The notes under the pieces are model-generated. The model saw only the letters and a program-made list of their open reading frames with translations. It had not been told where the DNA came from and did not search any database. Positions 1-8,728 of a stretch of 64,000 nt of DNA are shown piece after piece. The DNA is from DASZIT01 sp963770635 (GTDB lineage: Bacteria; Actinomycetota; Acidimicrobiia; Acidimicrobiales; RAAP-2). The stretch is from NCBI GenBank assembly GCA_963770635.1, contig CAVYQI010000006.1, positions 806,001 to 870,000 of the forward strand, read 5' to 3'. How positions within the stretch are numbered: the first letter of the stretch is position 1; each line of letters opens with the position of its first letter. Made by a program: the position numbers and the translations under genes.

Positions 1-165
1 ACCGGCCGCCCCCGGTGGTGGAGGCCGGCCGGTAACCGGGAGTGTCCAGAACCCGGCCGACCACCCGACCGACGGGCCTGTCTGACTTCACGTCGGAGCG
101 ATTCGCCGAGTTGGTTCGCTCAAAGGTGGCGCGAAACAACCACCGGGACCGCAGACCGCCAATGC

Positions 166-1182
166 TCACGGGCTCAGGATGGGGCTGGGCGTTCCCGAGA
201 AGCACCCCACCGCGTAGGGATACTCGAGGGTCATGTCGTAGTGGTACATGGTGACCATCTGGCCGTGCCAGGGCACCGGGCTGGTCCGGCCGTGGCAGGC
301 GTCGAGGTCCTGGTTGGTGAGCAGGTCGCCGTTGCTCCCGTACTCCACGTAGATGCCGAAGCCGTCCCGGGCCCACCCCACCTGGGTGGTGGTGGAGAGG
401 GCGGCCGCCGACAGCAGGCACGGCGAGAGCGAGACGTAGTGGTAACCGGTGACGCCGGGGCTCCCGTGACAGGTGTCCTGGGTCTCCACCGCCCCGGCGT
501 CATTGCCGTTGGCGTCCAGGCCGTCGAAGAGGATGACCCCGTTGGTCATGACGCCGACCGCCGCGTCACCCGGGACGCAGGTGGGCGTGGGGTTCTGGAT
601 CGGGTCGTTCGGGACCGTCAGGGCGAAGTCGTGGACGCTGATCGAGTTCAGGTCCGGGTTGAAGGCGTGGGCGGGATCGGCGGGGTCGACCGGGAAGGTG
701 CCCGACCGCGGGGGCAGGTCATTGCCCCGGAGGACGAGGTTCGCACCGGAGTGGGTGACGCTGAAGCTCGAGTTCCAGTTGACGTCCCCGGCCACCGCCG
801 CCTTGGTGGTCATGTTCCAGGTGGAGGCGGCGACGTCGACCCACGGCGGGGTCTTGACCGGCAGGACGCCGGTCATCGGGTTGCAGACGTGCTCGGCCCC
901 GACCGCGGCGATGGTGGTGGAGTAGACCTTGCTTCCCAGGGGCACCGCCTTGAGGTCGAGGGACGACTTGGGCATGCCGACCGACTGGTCGGTGGTGGTG
1001 CTGGCCGAAGTGGCCGCCGGGAGGGTGGTCGGCGACGCCGACGACGGCGACCCGGTCCCGCATCCGGCGAGCAACCCGCCGGCGATCACAGCTGCAGCTA
1101 GTCCAGCGATGCCGATACGGGCTCGATCGGGCCGGTACAAAAAAGGACCTCCAGGTGGTTGGGGATCATCGTAGGTCGGCAC
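166..1182 (-). CDS. YHYH-domain lipoprotein
   Basis: Predicted exported lipoprotein of 338 residues. After a basic N-terminus there is a hydrophobic stretch (about residues 22-40) ending in the lipobox-like LLAGCG, so Cys41 would be lipidated. A low-complexity Ser/Thr linker follows (45-65). The C-terminal half contains the features of the YHYH family: GYHYVS and, near the end, MYHYDMTLEYPYAVGCF. Conserved Cys and His residues (CNPM, TCVPG, DTCHG, ACHG) suggest disulphides or metal binding in an extracellular domain. The biochemical role of the family is not known to me. The start is the first ATG of the frame; a start closer to the hydrophobic segment is possible. Confidence 0.75.
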   Translation of the reverse strand: MPTYDDPQPPGGPFLYRPDRARIGIAGLAAAVIAGGLLAGCGTGSPSSASPTTLPAATSASTTTDQSVGMPKSSLDLKAVPLGSKVYSTTIAAVGAEHVCNPMTGVLPVKTPPWVDVAASTWNMTTKAAVAGDVNWNSSFSVTHSGANLVLRGNDLPPRSGTFPVDPADPAHAFNPDLNSISVHDFALTVPNDPIQNPTPTCVPGDAAVGVMTNGVILFDGLDANGNDAGAVETQDTCHGSPGVTGYHYVSLSPCLLSAAALSTTTQVGWARDGFGIYVEYGSNGDLLTNQDLDACHGRTSPVPWHGQMVTMYHYDMTLEYPYAVGCFSGTPSPILSP

Positions 1183-1200
1183 CTCGCGGAAGTACTGCCA

Positions 1201-1981
1201 CTAGCCGACGTCCGGGCGATCGAGGAAACGGACGACCTCCTGGTTGAAGGCGTCGGGCTGATCGATGTTGGAGGCGTGTCCGGCATCGGGGAGGACCGCC
1301 AGCCCGGCGTCGGGGATCCTGGCCGCCATGTAGTCGGCCGCGGCCCGGAACGGCTTGTCGTTGGCGCCCACCAGCACCAGGGTCGGGACGGCAACCTTCG
1401 GGAGCGACTCGATGATCCGGGCGTCGCGCTGGGTGAGGATGCCCCGGGCGGCCCGGGCCAGCCCGGCCGGGTCGTGCTGACCGGTGCCGACTTCGGGACT
1501 CGCCGACAGCGAGCCGAGGCCCTCCGCGCTCGAAGCCGGCGGCTGGTCGATTCCGCGTAGCCGGTTCCACTGGGTGCGGGCGGCATCGTTCTTGAACCCG
1601 GGACCGGTGTCGAACAGCAGCAGCGCGGCGACCCGGTCGGGGTGGGCCAGATAGAAGGCGAGGCGACAGGTACCCGCCCAAGGACAGCCCGCCGACCACG
1701 GCGCCCGGTCGACCCCGCACGGCGTCGAGGACCGCGACCATGTCGTCCACGCTGGCGGCCTCGGAATAGAGGCCCGGATCCTCGGGCGAGCCGCTCGCGG
1801 CCGTGGCCACGGATGTCCCAGGCGATCACTGGCCGGTGCGGCGCCGAGGGCGGCCAGGTTGGGCGTCCCACATGGCCGGTGGACGACGAGTACCCGTGGG
1901 TCAGCAGTACCGGGGCCCGCTGGGTCCTGCCCGTGGACCTCGTAGTGCGATGCCGACGCCGTCCCGGTCGAGAGAGCCCAT
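1201..1981 (-). pseudogene. alpha/beta hydrolase, broken by several frameshifts
   Basis: Pieces in three frames reassemble into one alpha/beta hydrolase of about 260 residues. They are an N-terminal VLLTHGYSSS (oxyanion region), then IAWDIRGHG, then the nucleophile elbow GLSLGGYLS with its Ser, then the C-terminal VPTLVLVGANDKPF (acid) and DAGHASNIDQP (His). All parts of the triad are readable, so the ancestor was a normal enzyme. At least three one-base shifts are needed. The stop is the TAG on the minus strand at 1201-1203 and the likely start an ATG at 1981. It is the last gene of the minus-strand lipid operon. Sequencing indels are a likelier cause than decay, because the coding signal is intact between shifts. 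Confidence 0.6.
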
Positions 1982-2017
1982 GCTCAGGCTCGCGCCGGTG
2001 ACGAGGCAGGCACCGAT

Positions 2018-3290
2018 TCAACCACGGGTGTTCTTGGGCACATCGCGGAACGGTAGCTGGTGGGAGGGATCGGGTTCGCGGGGCAGGCCGAGGACCCGCT
2101 CGCCCAGGATGTTGTGCTGGATCTCGTCGGTGCCGCCGGCGATCGACACCGCCGGGCACCGACACGAGGATCTCGGCGATGGTCCCGTCCAGCGGGCTGT
2201 CGGGGCCGGCGAGCATGGCCGAGGCGCCGGCGATCGTGGGTGTGGACCCGGCCGGCGGCCCGGGCCACCTGGCTGGCCGCCAGCTTGCCGAGCGAGCCCT
2301 CCGGGCCGGGCGGGCCGCCCGAGGGCGCGGGCGGCCCGGGCCCGCTGCGACGTCCAGCCGGCCGACCTCGCCGAGCGCCACGCAGCCCGGCGATCTCCTG
2401 GCGGACGACCGGATCGGTCCCCGCCCGGTGGCTGCGTGGCCCGCTCGACGACCAGGTCGACCCGCCCGGCCCGCTGCGGGTACCAGCGGTACGGCTCGGA
2501 GACGCGGCCCGCTCGGCCCGACGGCCTCGCGCACGGCCCGGCCGCCGGCGTCGCGGCAGCGGGGCCGCCGACCCGATCACCGTCGAAGCGGCGCTCGTGC
2601 GCCAGCGTGGCCTGAGCGCGACCGTCCACCCGTCGCCGACCTCGCCGACGACGTTGGCCACCGGGATGCCGGGCGTCGTCGAGGAACACCTCGTTGAACG
2701 AGGCGTGGCCGTTCATCTGGCGCAGCGGCCGCACCTCGACGCCGGGCTGGCGCATGGGGAGGACGAAGTAGGTGATGCCGTGGTGCTTGGGGACGTCCCA
2801 GTCGGTCCGGGCCAGCAGGAGCCCGAAGTCGGCGTGGCGCGGCCGACGTGTTCCACACCTTCTGGCCGTGGACGACCCACTCGTCGCCGTCGAGCACCGC
2901 CCGGGTGGTCAGCCCGGCCAGGTCGGAGCCGGCCCCCGGCTCGCTGAACAGCTGGCACCAGGCTGATCTCGCCGGTCACCGTCGGTCGGAGGAATCGTCG
3001 CTTGAGGTCATCGGATCCGTGCTCGAGGAGGGTGGGAGCAGCCAGGTGCATGCCGACGCCCGTCAGGGCACCCCCACCGCCCCGCGCCCGGGCCAGCTCG
3101 TCGGACACCAGCGTCGGCCGCCGAGGCCGGGAGTGACCGCGCCGCACCACTGCCGGGGCCAGGTCGGGCACCCCCACCCGGAGTCGGCCAGCCGGGTCCG
3201 CCACTCGACCAGGCTGAGCTCGGGGTCCCAGTTGGCCTCGATCCAGCCCCGGACCCCGGCCGCGTCGAGCGGCTCCGCCCGGTCGGTCAC
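2018..3290 (-). pseudogene. acyl-CoA dehydrogenase, multiply frameshifted
   Basis: FAD-dependent acyl-CoA dehydrogenase (alpha,beta-oxidation of an acyl-CoA), about 420 residues if mended. In order, across frames, I read: N-terminal helical part (IEANWDPELSLVEWRTRLAD), LVSDELARARA, the flavin-binding signature SEPGAGSDLAGL, DGDEWVVHGQKVWNTSA, LARTD, HASFNEVFLDDAR, AHERRFDG and the C-terminal TDEIQHNILGERVLGLPREP. Roughly six to eight single-base shifts are required, the densest cluster in the window. The start ATG overlaps the stop of the upstream enoyl-CoA hydratase (ATGA), so the two are translationally coupled. Substrate is unknown. Real decay cannot be excluded, but intact blocks between shifts argue for read or assembly errors. 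Confidence 0.65.
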
Positions 3291-4139
3291 CGCCCTTCGA
3301 AACGGGGCGGACGGCGCTCGGCGGTGGCCCGGACCCCTTCGGCGAAGTCGGAGGTGGACAGCAGCTTGGCCTGCTCACCCGCTTCCCGAACCAGGGCGGC
3401 CCGGACCCGGTCGGCCAGGTCGCCGCGCATGGTCTCCCGGATCGCGGCCACCGCCAGCGGGGCGGCGGCGGCGAGCTCGGCGGCGAAGGCGTGGGCGGCG
3501 GCGGCGAGCTCCCCGGTGGCGGCCAACCGGTCGCACAGGCCGATGGTGGCGGCCTCCTCGCCCGAGACCCGGCGCCCGGTGTACAGCATTTCCCAGCTCC
3601 GTTGCTGGCCGATGATGGGAGGCAGGGTGGCGGTCAGGGCGAAGCCCTGGTGAAAGCCGAGCTTGCGCGAAGTTGGCCGCGAACCGGGCTTCCGGGCCGG
3701 CCACCCGGAAGTCGGCCGAACACGCCAGCCCGAGGCCACCGCCGATGGCGGCGCCCTGGACGGCGGCCACCACCGGGGTGCGGCTGTCGAACAGCCGGGC
3801 CGCCTGGGTGTACAGCTGATCGACGCCCCCGTCGCCGAGACCCGGCTCCGGCCCGGCCGGCCGGCTGCTGAAATTGGCGCCGGCGCAGAAGTGCTTGCCC
3901 TCCGAGCTGAGCACGATGGCCCGGCAGGCGTCATCGGCATCGAGCGCCTGGTAGGCGTCGGCCAGCGACCGGATGAGGGCGACGTCGAAATAGTTGTTGG
4001 GGGGGCGGTGGATCCGGACATCGGCGACGAAATCGTCGCCGATGTCCACTGTCACGTCCCCGAATTCGGAGGCCGTCGGTTTCCCGGCCAACGGCCCGTC
4101 GGTCGAAGGTTGGGTCGCAGCGGCGGTCACCGGCGTCAT
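3287..4139 (-). CDS. enoyl-CoA hydratase/isomerase family protein (one frameshift)
   Basis: Crotonase-fold enzyme of about 283 residues, expected to hydrate or isomerise an enoyl-CoA. The N-terminal part reads from ATG 4139: RPPNNYFDVALI, AIVLSSEGKHFCAGANF (oxyanion-hole loop), VVAAVQGAAIGGGLGLAC (second oxyanion-hole Gly), DFRVAGPEARFAANFA. Near 3664-3669 one extra C shifts the frame; the protein continues as KLGFHQGFALTATLPPIIG and ends RRPPRFEGR. The start codon overlaps the stop of the upstream nuclease-like gene (ATGA) and its stop overlaps the acyl-CoA dehydrogenase start, so this is a tight operon. The context indicates acyl-CoA catabolism. Confidence 0.8.
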
Positions 4140-5239
4140 GCTACCGGCCGGCCGGTGACCGGTGGTTGGGACCGGGGGCGCACCACCAGCTCGAGCTCGA
4201 CGGCCAGATGGTCGGACAGGCGCGGGAGCCGGGCGTGGTCGGGGGCGTCGGCCGGGCGGGGGAAGGCCCGACGCCGGGGTCGCCCGACCGCGACCTCCAG
4301 ACGGTGCTCCAGGGACGCCGACTGCACCCAGATGTAGTCGATGCGCTGGCGTTCCGCCCCGGCCCCGCCCCGGTCGGGATCGTCCACCAACCGTCCCGGA
4401 CAGTTGGGGTCCTCCTCGTCGAAGATGTCCTCGGCCCGCCCGTAGGTGGGCCCCGGCCCCACCCCCCGCTCGACCCAGACGTCGACCAGGCCCAGCCGGG
4501 CCATCCTCGCCGCGAGGTCGAGATGCCACCGGTCGGGGCGCAGACCCTGGGCGGGGTCGCGGGCGGGCACGTTGAAATCACCGACCACCACCACCAGATT
4601 CTCCGGCCGGTGGGCACCGGCGACGAAGGCGACCAGCTCATCGACCTGCTGCATGCGCAGCTGGTGGCGGCGTTCGGGGTCGACGGCGTGACGGCCCGGG
4701 AGCAGCCCGGTCCCGAACAGCAGGTGGGTGCTGTAGATCTCCACCTTCCCCGCTGACCCGCCCAGGGGATCGACCTCCACCAGGAGCACCCCCTTGTTCG
4801 ACCAGGCGTCGGCATCGTGGCGTCGGTCGCCGCGGGTCTCGAAGCGGAGCCGGTCGGTGCGGGTCACCGGCACCCCGTCGGCCACCGTGAACAGACCGCT
4901 GGAGGCGAAGGCGGCCGGACCCCGGGGCGGGAAGGTGCGTTCGGGTCCGGCCACCGCGGTGACCCCGGGACGGTCGCCCCAGCCTTCCAGCACCCACCGG
5001 CGCTCGATCGGGTCGAACACCTCGGTGAGGGCGGACACCTCATAGGCGCCGGCCAGGGCCTGGCCGATGGCGACCGCCCGGTCGGCGACGGCGGGAGCCG
5101 CCATCTCGCCCACCGCCGGTAGGGGCAACCCCCAGGGGATCAACCGGGGGCAGAGGAGAAAGGTGTTCCAGGCCACCAGCCGGAGCCGGTACCCGCCGGC
5201 CGCTTCACCGTCACCGGGAGTGGGCCGGTCGTCGGACAT
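4136..5239 (-). CDS. endonuclease/exonuclease/phosphatase family protein
   Basis: A 367-residue protein of the EEP superfamily (Mg-dependent phosphodiesterases: DNases, sphingomyelinases, inositol phosphatases). Motifs in order: LVAWNTFLL at the N-terminus, LTEVFD (metal-binding Glu), IYSTHLLFG, VVVVGDFNVPARD (catalytic Asp/Asn), RIDYIWV, and the terminal LSDHLAVELEL with the catalytic Asp-His. No signal peptide is seen from ATG 5239, which I prefer over a longer frame because the preceding codons look intergenic. Substrate cannot be told from sequence. It is the first gene of the minus-strand operon with the hydratase and dehydrogenase, so a lipid phosphodiester is conceivable. Its start lies only 22 bases from the divergent esterase gene. 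Confidence 0.8.
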   Translation of the reverse strand: MSDDRPTPGDGEAAGGYRLRLVAWNTFLLCPRLIPWGLPLPAVGEMAAPAVADRAVAIGQALAGAYEVSALTEVFDPIERRWVLEGWGDRPGVTAVAGPERTFPPRGPAAFASSGLFTVADGVPVTRTDRLRFETRGDRRHDADAWSNKGVLLVEVDPLGGSAGKVEIYSTHLLFGTGLLPGRHAVDPERRHQLRMQQVDELVAFVAGAHRPENLVVVVGDFNVPARDPAQGLRPDRWHLDLAARMARLGLVDVWVERGVGPGPTYGRAEDIFDEEDPNCPGRLVDDPDRGGAGAERQRIDYIWVQSASLEHRLEVAVGRPRRRAFPRPADAPDHARLPRLSDHLAVELELVVRPRSQPPVTGRPVA

Positions 5240-5261
5240 CCCTGCACAGTACGCTCCGACG

Positions 5262-6158
5262 ATGGGCCATCCCGGAATCGAGATCGTGACCAAGCTGCTC
5301 GCGGATGCCGGGCTCCTCACCGGTCCCATCGAGGACCAGCGGGCGGCCATGGACGCCGCCGCGGCGGGGGCACCGCCGCCGGAAGGGGTGTCGGTCGAGA
5401 TCGCCGAGCTGGGCGGCCGACCGGCGGAATGGCTGACGCCGGGGGGAGTCGGCCGGGACGCGGCGTTGCTCTACCTCCACGGGGGCGGCTACTGCGGGGG
5501 GTCGCTCAACAGCCACCGGGACCTGGCCGCCCGCATCGGCATCGCCTCGAGATGCGCGGTGGTCACCCTTGGCTACCGGCTCGGGCCCGAAGACCCGTAT
5601 CCGGCCGCGGTTGACGATGCCATCGCTGCCTACCGGCAGTTGGTGGCCGACGGGATCCCACCCGAGCGGCTGGTGGTGGCCGGTGACTCGGCCGGGGGAG
5701 GGCTGACCATGGCGTTGCTGCTGGCCTTGCGGGCCGAAGGTCTCCCGCTGCCTGCCGCCGCGGTGTGCCTGTCACCCTGGGTCGACCTCACCCAGTCGGC
5801 GCCCTCCTATCGGGAGCTGGCCGACCGGGACCCGATGGTCAGCAAGGAGAATCTCGACGCGCTGGCCGACGCCTATCTGGCCGGGACCGATCCCCGCACC
5901 GAGCTGGCCTCGCCCCTGTTGGCCGGTGACCTGTCCGGGCTCCCGCCCCTCCGGATCGAGGTGGGGGCCGACGAGGTGCTCCTCGACGATGCCACCCGGC
6001 TGGCCGAGCGGGCGACCGCGGCCGGCAACGACGTCACCCTCACCGTGTGGCCGGAGATGATCCACGTGTTCCAGGCGTTCCCGGGGGTGATCCTCCCCGA
6101 GACCGACCTGAGCGTGGCCGGGATCGGGGAGTTCGTGGCCGGGCACCTCTCGGGCTAG
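5262..6158 (+). CDS. alpha/beta hydrolase, hormone-sensitive-lipase type (family IV esterase)
   Basis: A 298-residue cytoplasmic carboxylesterase. The oxyanion motif HGGGYCGG is near residue 72, the nucleophile GDSAGGG near 142, DEVLLDD supplies the acid near 237 and IHVFQAF the His near 268. This arrangement is diagnostic of the HSL family, which hydrolyses short to medium acyl esters. The ATG at 5262 gives a normal family length; the open frame continues upstream but there it lies opposite the divergent gene. Possibly it works with the fatty-acid genes across the shared 22-base promoter gap. Confidence 0.88.
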   Translation: MGHPGIEIVTKLLADAGLLTGPIEDQRAAMDAAAAGAPPPEGVSVEIAELGGRPAEWLTPGGVGRDAALLYLHGGGYCGGSLNSHRDLAARIGIASRCAVVTLGYRLGPEDPYPAAVDDAIAAYRQLVADGIPPERLVVAGDSAGGGLTMALLLALRAEGLPLPAAAVCLSPWVDLTQSAPSYRELADRDPMVSKENLDALADAYLAGTDPRTELASPLLAGDLSGLPPLRIEVGADEVLLDDATRLAERATAAGNDVTLTVWPEMIHVFQAFPGVILPETDLSVAGIGEFVAGHLSG

Positions 6159-6214
6159 GCGTCACAGCGCCCGGCGGAAGCCCCAGCATGTCTCCGGGTG
6201 GAGGCGGCGGGTCG

Positions 6215-7300
6215 CTAGGCGGTGGAGGTGAAGGTGTAGGTGAACGGGGTGTTGGCCGGGGTGTTCAGGAAGGCCGGCTTGCCGTTGATGAGGATGCCGA
6301 CTATCACCGCCGAGCTCCCGACCTCCACGGTGATCGACTTGTCGGCGTTGAACGACTGCTCCTGCCCCGGCTGGAGGTCGCCCTGCATCTGGGGGGTGGG
6401 CGACGACGAGCCGATGACCTGGATCCAACAGACGTCGGAGGCGGCCAGCTTCAGGGTGAAGTGCTGGCTGGCCACGGTGAACTGGCCGAAGGTCGAGCCG
6501 TCGGTGGTGGTCTCGACCACCGGGTCAGCCGGGTGATGGGCCGGGGCGGCGACGGCGGGGTGGGCAGCCGGCGGGAGCGGGGTCCCGCCGGGAGTGGTGA
6601 CCCGCAGGATGTGGGACTCGACGAACCAACGGGGTTGCGCGCTCTGGATCACGGTGCCGGCCACCACCACCAGCACCAGCACCGCCGCCACCCAGGTGGT
6701 CACCTTCAACGGGGTGGCGGCCCGCCGGCGCCGCCGGGCCCGGGCCATGGCCCGCTTGGCGTCCTTGAACTCGGAGGCGGGGATGGCCGGGATCATGCCG
6801 GTGGGTGGGCCCACCGCCACGCCGTAGCCGTAGGCGCCGGACCCGGTGCCCGCCGTGGAGGTGGCGAAGCCGGCCACCCGGGGGACCTGCCCGGTCTGGG
6901 TGAAGGCCCGCAGGTGCTCGGGCCCGCTGGTGACCGCGGCCACCACCCCGGTGAGCCCGCCGTTGTCCCGCAACCGTCGCCGGCCGTTGGCCGCCGGAGC
7001 CGTCGACCACGCTTCCATCAGCTGGAGGGCAAGGGCATCGCCGTCCAGGGTCAGAAAGGCGGCGTAGCGCCGGAGGGTGGACAGGGCCATCGCCTGGTCG
7101 GGCATCGAGCGCAGGTCGCCGGACTCGAGCCCTTCGAGCTGGGTGATGGGCCGGCCGAGCCGGTCGTGCACCGTGACCAGGTCGAGACCGCGCTGCTCCC
7201 TCGTCTCTCGGAGCATCCTCCCGATCTCCTGGGGGGAGGAAGGGAGTGGGTGCTGCTGTTCGCCGCGTCGGCGTGTGGCGCCACCACGTTGCCGGGTCAC
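6215..7300 (-). CDS. RodZ-like helix-turn-helix membrane protein
   Basis: A 361-residue bitopic protein with the RodZ layout: Cro/C1-type helix-turn-helix at about 23-90 (IGRMLRETREQRGLDLVTVH), basic juxtamembrane run (RARRRRRAATP), one transmembrane helix at about 205-225 (VAAVLVLVVVAGTVI) and an extracytoplasmic beta domain of DUF4115 type (about 270-355, SDVCWIQVIGSSSP, PGQEQSFNADKSITVEVG). In RodZ the HTH binds MreB and the protein supports cell shape; whether that holds here is inference. The gene stands alone between the esterase and the serine hydrolase. Confidence 0.8.
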   Translation of the reverse strand: MTRQRGGATRRRGEQQHPLPSSPQEIGRMLRETREQRGLDLVTVHDRLGRPITQLEGLESGDLRSMPDQAMALSTLRRYAAFLTLDGDALALQLMEAWSTAPAANGRRRLRDNGGLTGVVAAVTSGPEHLRAFTQTGQVPRVAGFATSTAGTGSGAYGYGVAVGPPTGMIPAIPASEFKDAKRAMARARRRRRAATPLKVTTWVAAVLVLVVVAGTVIQSAQPRWFVESHILRVTTPGGTPLPPAAHPAVAAPAHHPADPVVETTTDGSTFGQFTVASQHFTLKLAASDVCWIQVIGSSSPTPQMQGDLQPGQEQSFNADKSITVEVGSSAVIVGILINGKPAFLNTPANTPFTYTFTSTA

Positions 7301-7441
7301 TGTGTCTCCTGACTCTTCCCTACGGGGTAAGAGTACCTGGACGGAATACTATTCTGCCTTCGCGACGCCGGTTTCCTCCACGCCATCGACGGCACCCGTC
7401 GAGCGGCGGTCAGCGGCGATCGTCCGGCGGAAAGACGCAGT

Positions 7442-8629
7442 TCAGCTCACCGCGGCGGTCACCGCCTCGATCAGCGAGCCGGTCCGCGGATCGCCGGACA
7501 GCCCGAGGCGCATCTGGTTCATCACGTAGGCGAAGGCGACCCCGGAGGCGGGATGGGCGAAGCCGACCGAGCCGCCGGCGCCGTAGTGGCCGAAGCTCCC
7601 GGGCCCGAGGAAGGGCGAGAAGGGGGAATCGCACAGCATGCCCAGCCCGAAGATCGACTCGGCTCCGAGCACCAGGTCCTCGCCGGAGGTCCGGGGCGTG
7701 ATCATCTCCGCCACCGTGCCGTCGTCGAGGATCCGGACCCCGTCGACCTCCCCGATCAGCCCGGCGTACATCCGGGCCAGCGACCGGGCGGTGGTGATCC
7801 CGTTGGCCGCCGGCACCTCGGCGGCGTGCAGGGCGCGGGTGTTGAACGGCCCGCTGCTGTCGTCGAACCCGCCGAAGGTGCCACCCAAGAACAGGGCCCG
7901 GGTCCCGAGGCCGTCGGGCCCGAAGTTGATGGTCATCCGCTCGAGCTCTTCGGGGGGCATGTCGGCGACGTGGTCGAGCGACATGTTGAGCGGGGCCACC
8001 CGGTGCTCCTCGGACTCGGGGAGGCCGATCCAGAACTCGAGGCCCAGCGGGCCGGCCACCTCGTCGGCGAAGAAGGCTCCGAGGCTCTTGCCGGAGATGC
8101 GCCTGACCACCTCGCCCACCAGCCACCCGTAGGTGAGCGCGTGGTAGCCGTGGGCGGTGCCCGGCTCCCACAGCGGCTTCTGGGCGGCGAGGGCGGCGAC
8201 GATCGGGTCCCAGGCCAGCGCTTCGGGCAAGGTAAGGGTGACGTCGATGGCCGGCAGCCCGGCCTGGTGGGTCAGCAGCCATTCGACCGGCAGGCCGGCC
8301 TTGCCCTCGGCCCCGAACTCCGGCCAGTACTCGGTGACCGGAGCCGAGGGATCGAGGAGCCCCCGCTCGATGAGGAGGTTGGCGCACACCGCGGTCGCCC
8401 CCTTGGTGGTCGAGAACACCAGCTGGAGGGTGTCGGGTCCGTAGGCGAGCCCGGTGCGGCGGTCGGCCGTCCCTCCCCACAGGTCGACCACCGGGACGCC
8501 GTCCTTGTACAGGCAGAACGCCGCCCCCTGGTCACCGCGTTCGGCGAAGTTGGCGGCGAAGGCGTCCCGCACCCCCTCGAATCCCGGCTCGACCCGCCCT
8601 TCGACGGTCGCAGGATCGGTATCGGTCAT
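7442..8629 (-). CDS. beta-lactamase-related serine hydrolase
   Basis: A 395-residue protein of the class C beta-lactamase/EstB superfamily. The nucleophile motif SxxK is in VFSTTKGAT (near residue 74), the YxN-like second motif in HGYHALTYG (near 165), and GHYGAGGSVGFAHP near 343 matches the third (HxG-like) element. N-terminus GFEGVRDAFAANFAERGDQG is typical of actinobacterial members annotated as esterases. No signal peptide, so it is probably a cytoplasmic ester or lactone hydrolase and not a resistance enzyme. It ends before the RodZ-like gene with a separate upstream region. Confidence 0.85.
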   Translation of the reverse strand: MTDTDPATVEGRVEPGFEGVRDAFAANFAERGDQGAAFCLYKDGVPVVDLWGGTADRRTGLAYGPDTLQLVFSTTKGATAVCANLLIERGLLDPSAPVTEYWPEFGAEGKAGLPVEWLLTHQAGLPAIDVTLTLPEALAWDPIVAALAAQKPLWEPGTAHGYHALTYGWLVGEVVRRISGKSLGAFFADEVAGPLGLEFWIGLPESEEHRVAPLNMSLDHVADMPPEELERMTINFGPDGLGTRALFLGGTFGGFDDSSGPFNTRALHAAEVPAANGITTARSLARMYAGLIGEVDGVRILDDGTVAEMITPRTSGEDLVLGAESIFGLGMLCDSPFSPFLGPGSFGHYGAGGSVGFAHPASGVAFAYVMNQMRLGLSGDPRTGSLIEAVTAAVS

Positions 8630-8728
8630 GACTCCCCCACTCTCATCCGGCTGGTCGCCACCGGTGGTCGACCCCGGCGAACGATACCGGTGCCGGCAGG
8701 TCGGGGGCCACCTCCCGCCGGTCGAGGG

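Noticed and set aside
1642..2615. Plus-strand open frames over the broken hydrolase and dehydrogenase
   Set aside because: Arg/Pro-rich antisense products; the minus strand holds the recognisable enzyme blocks.
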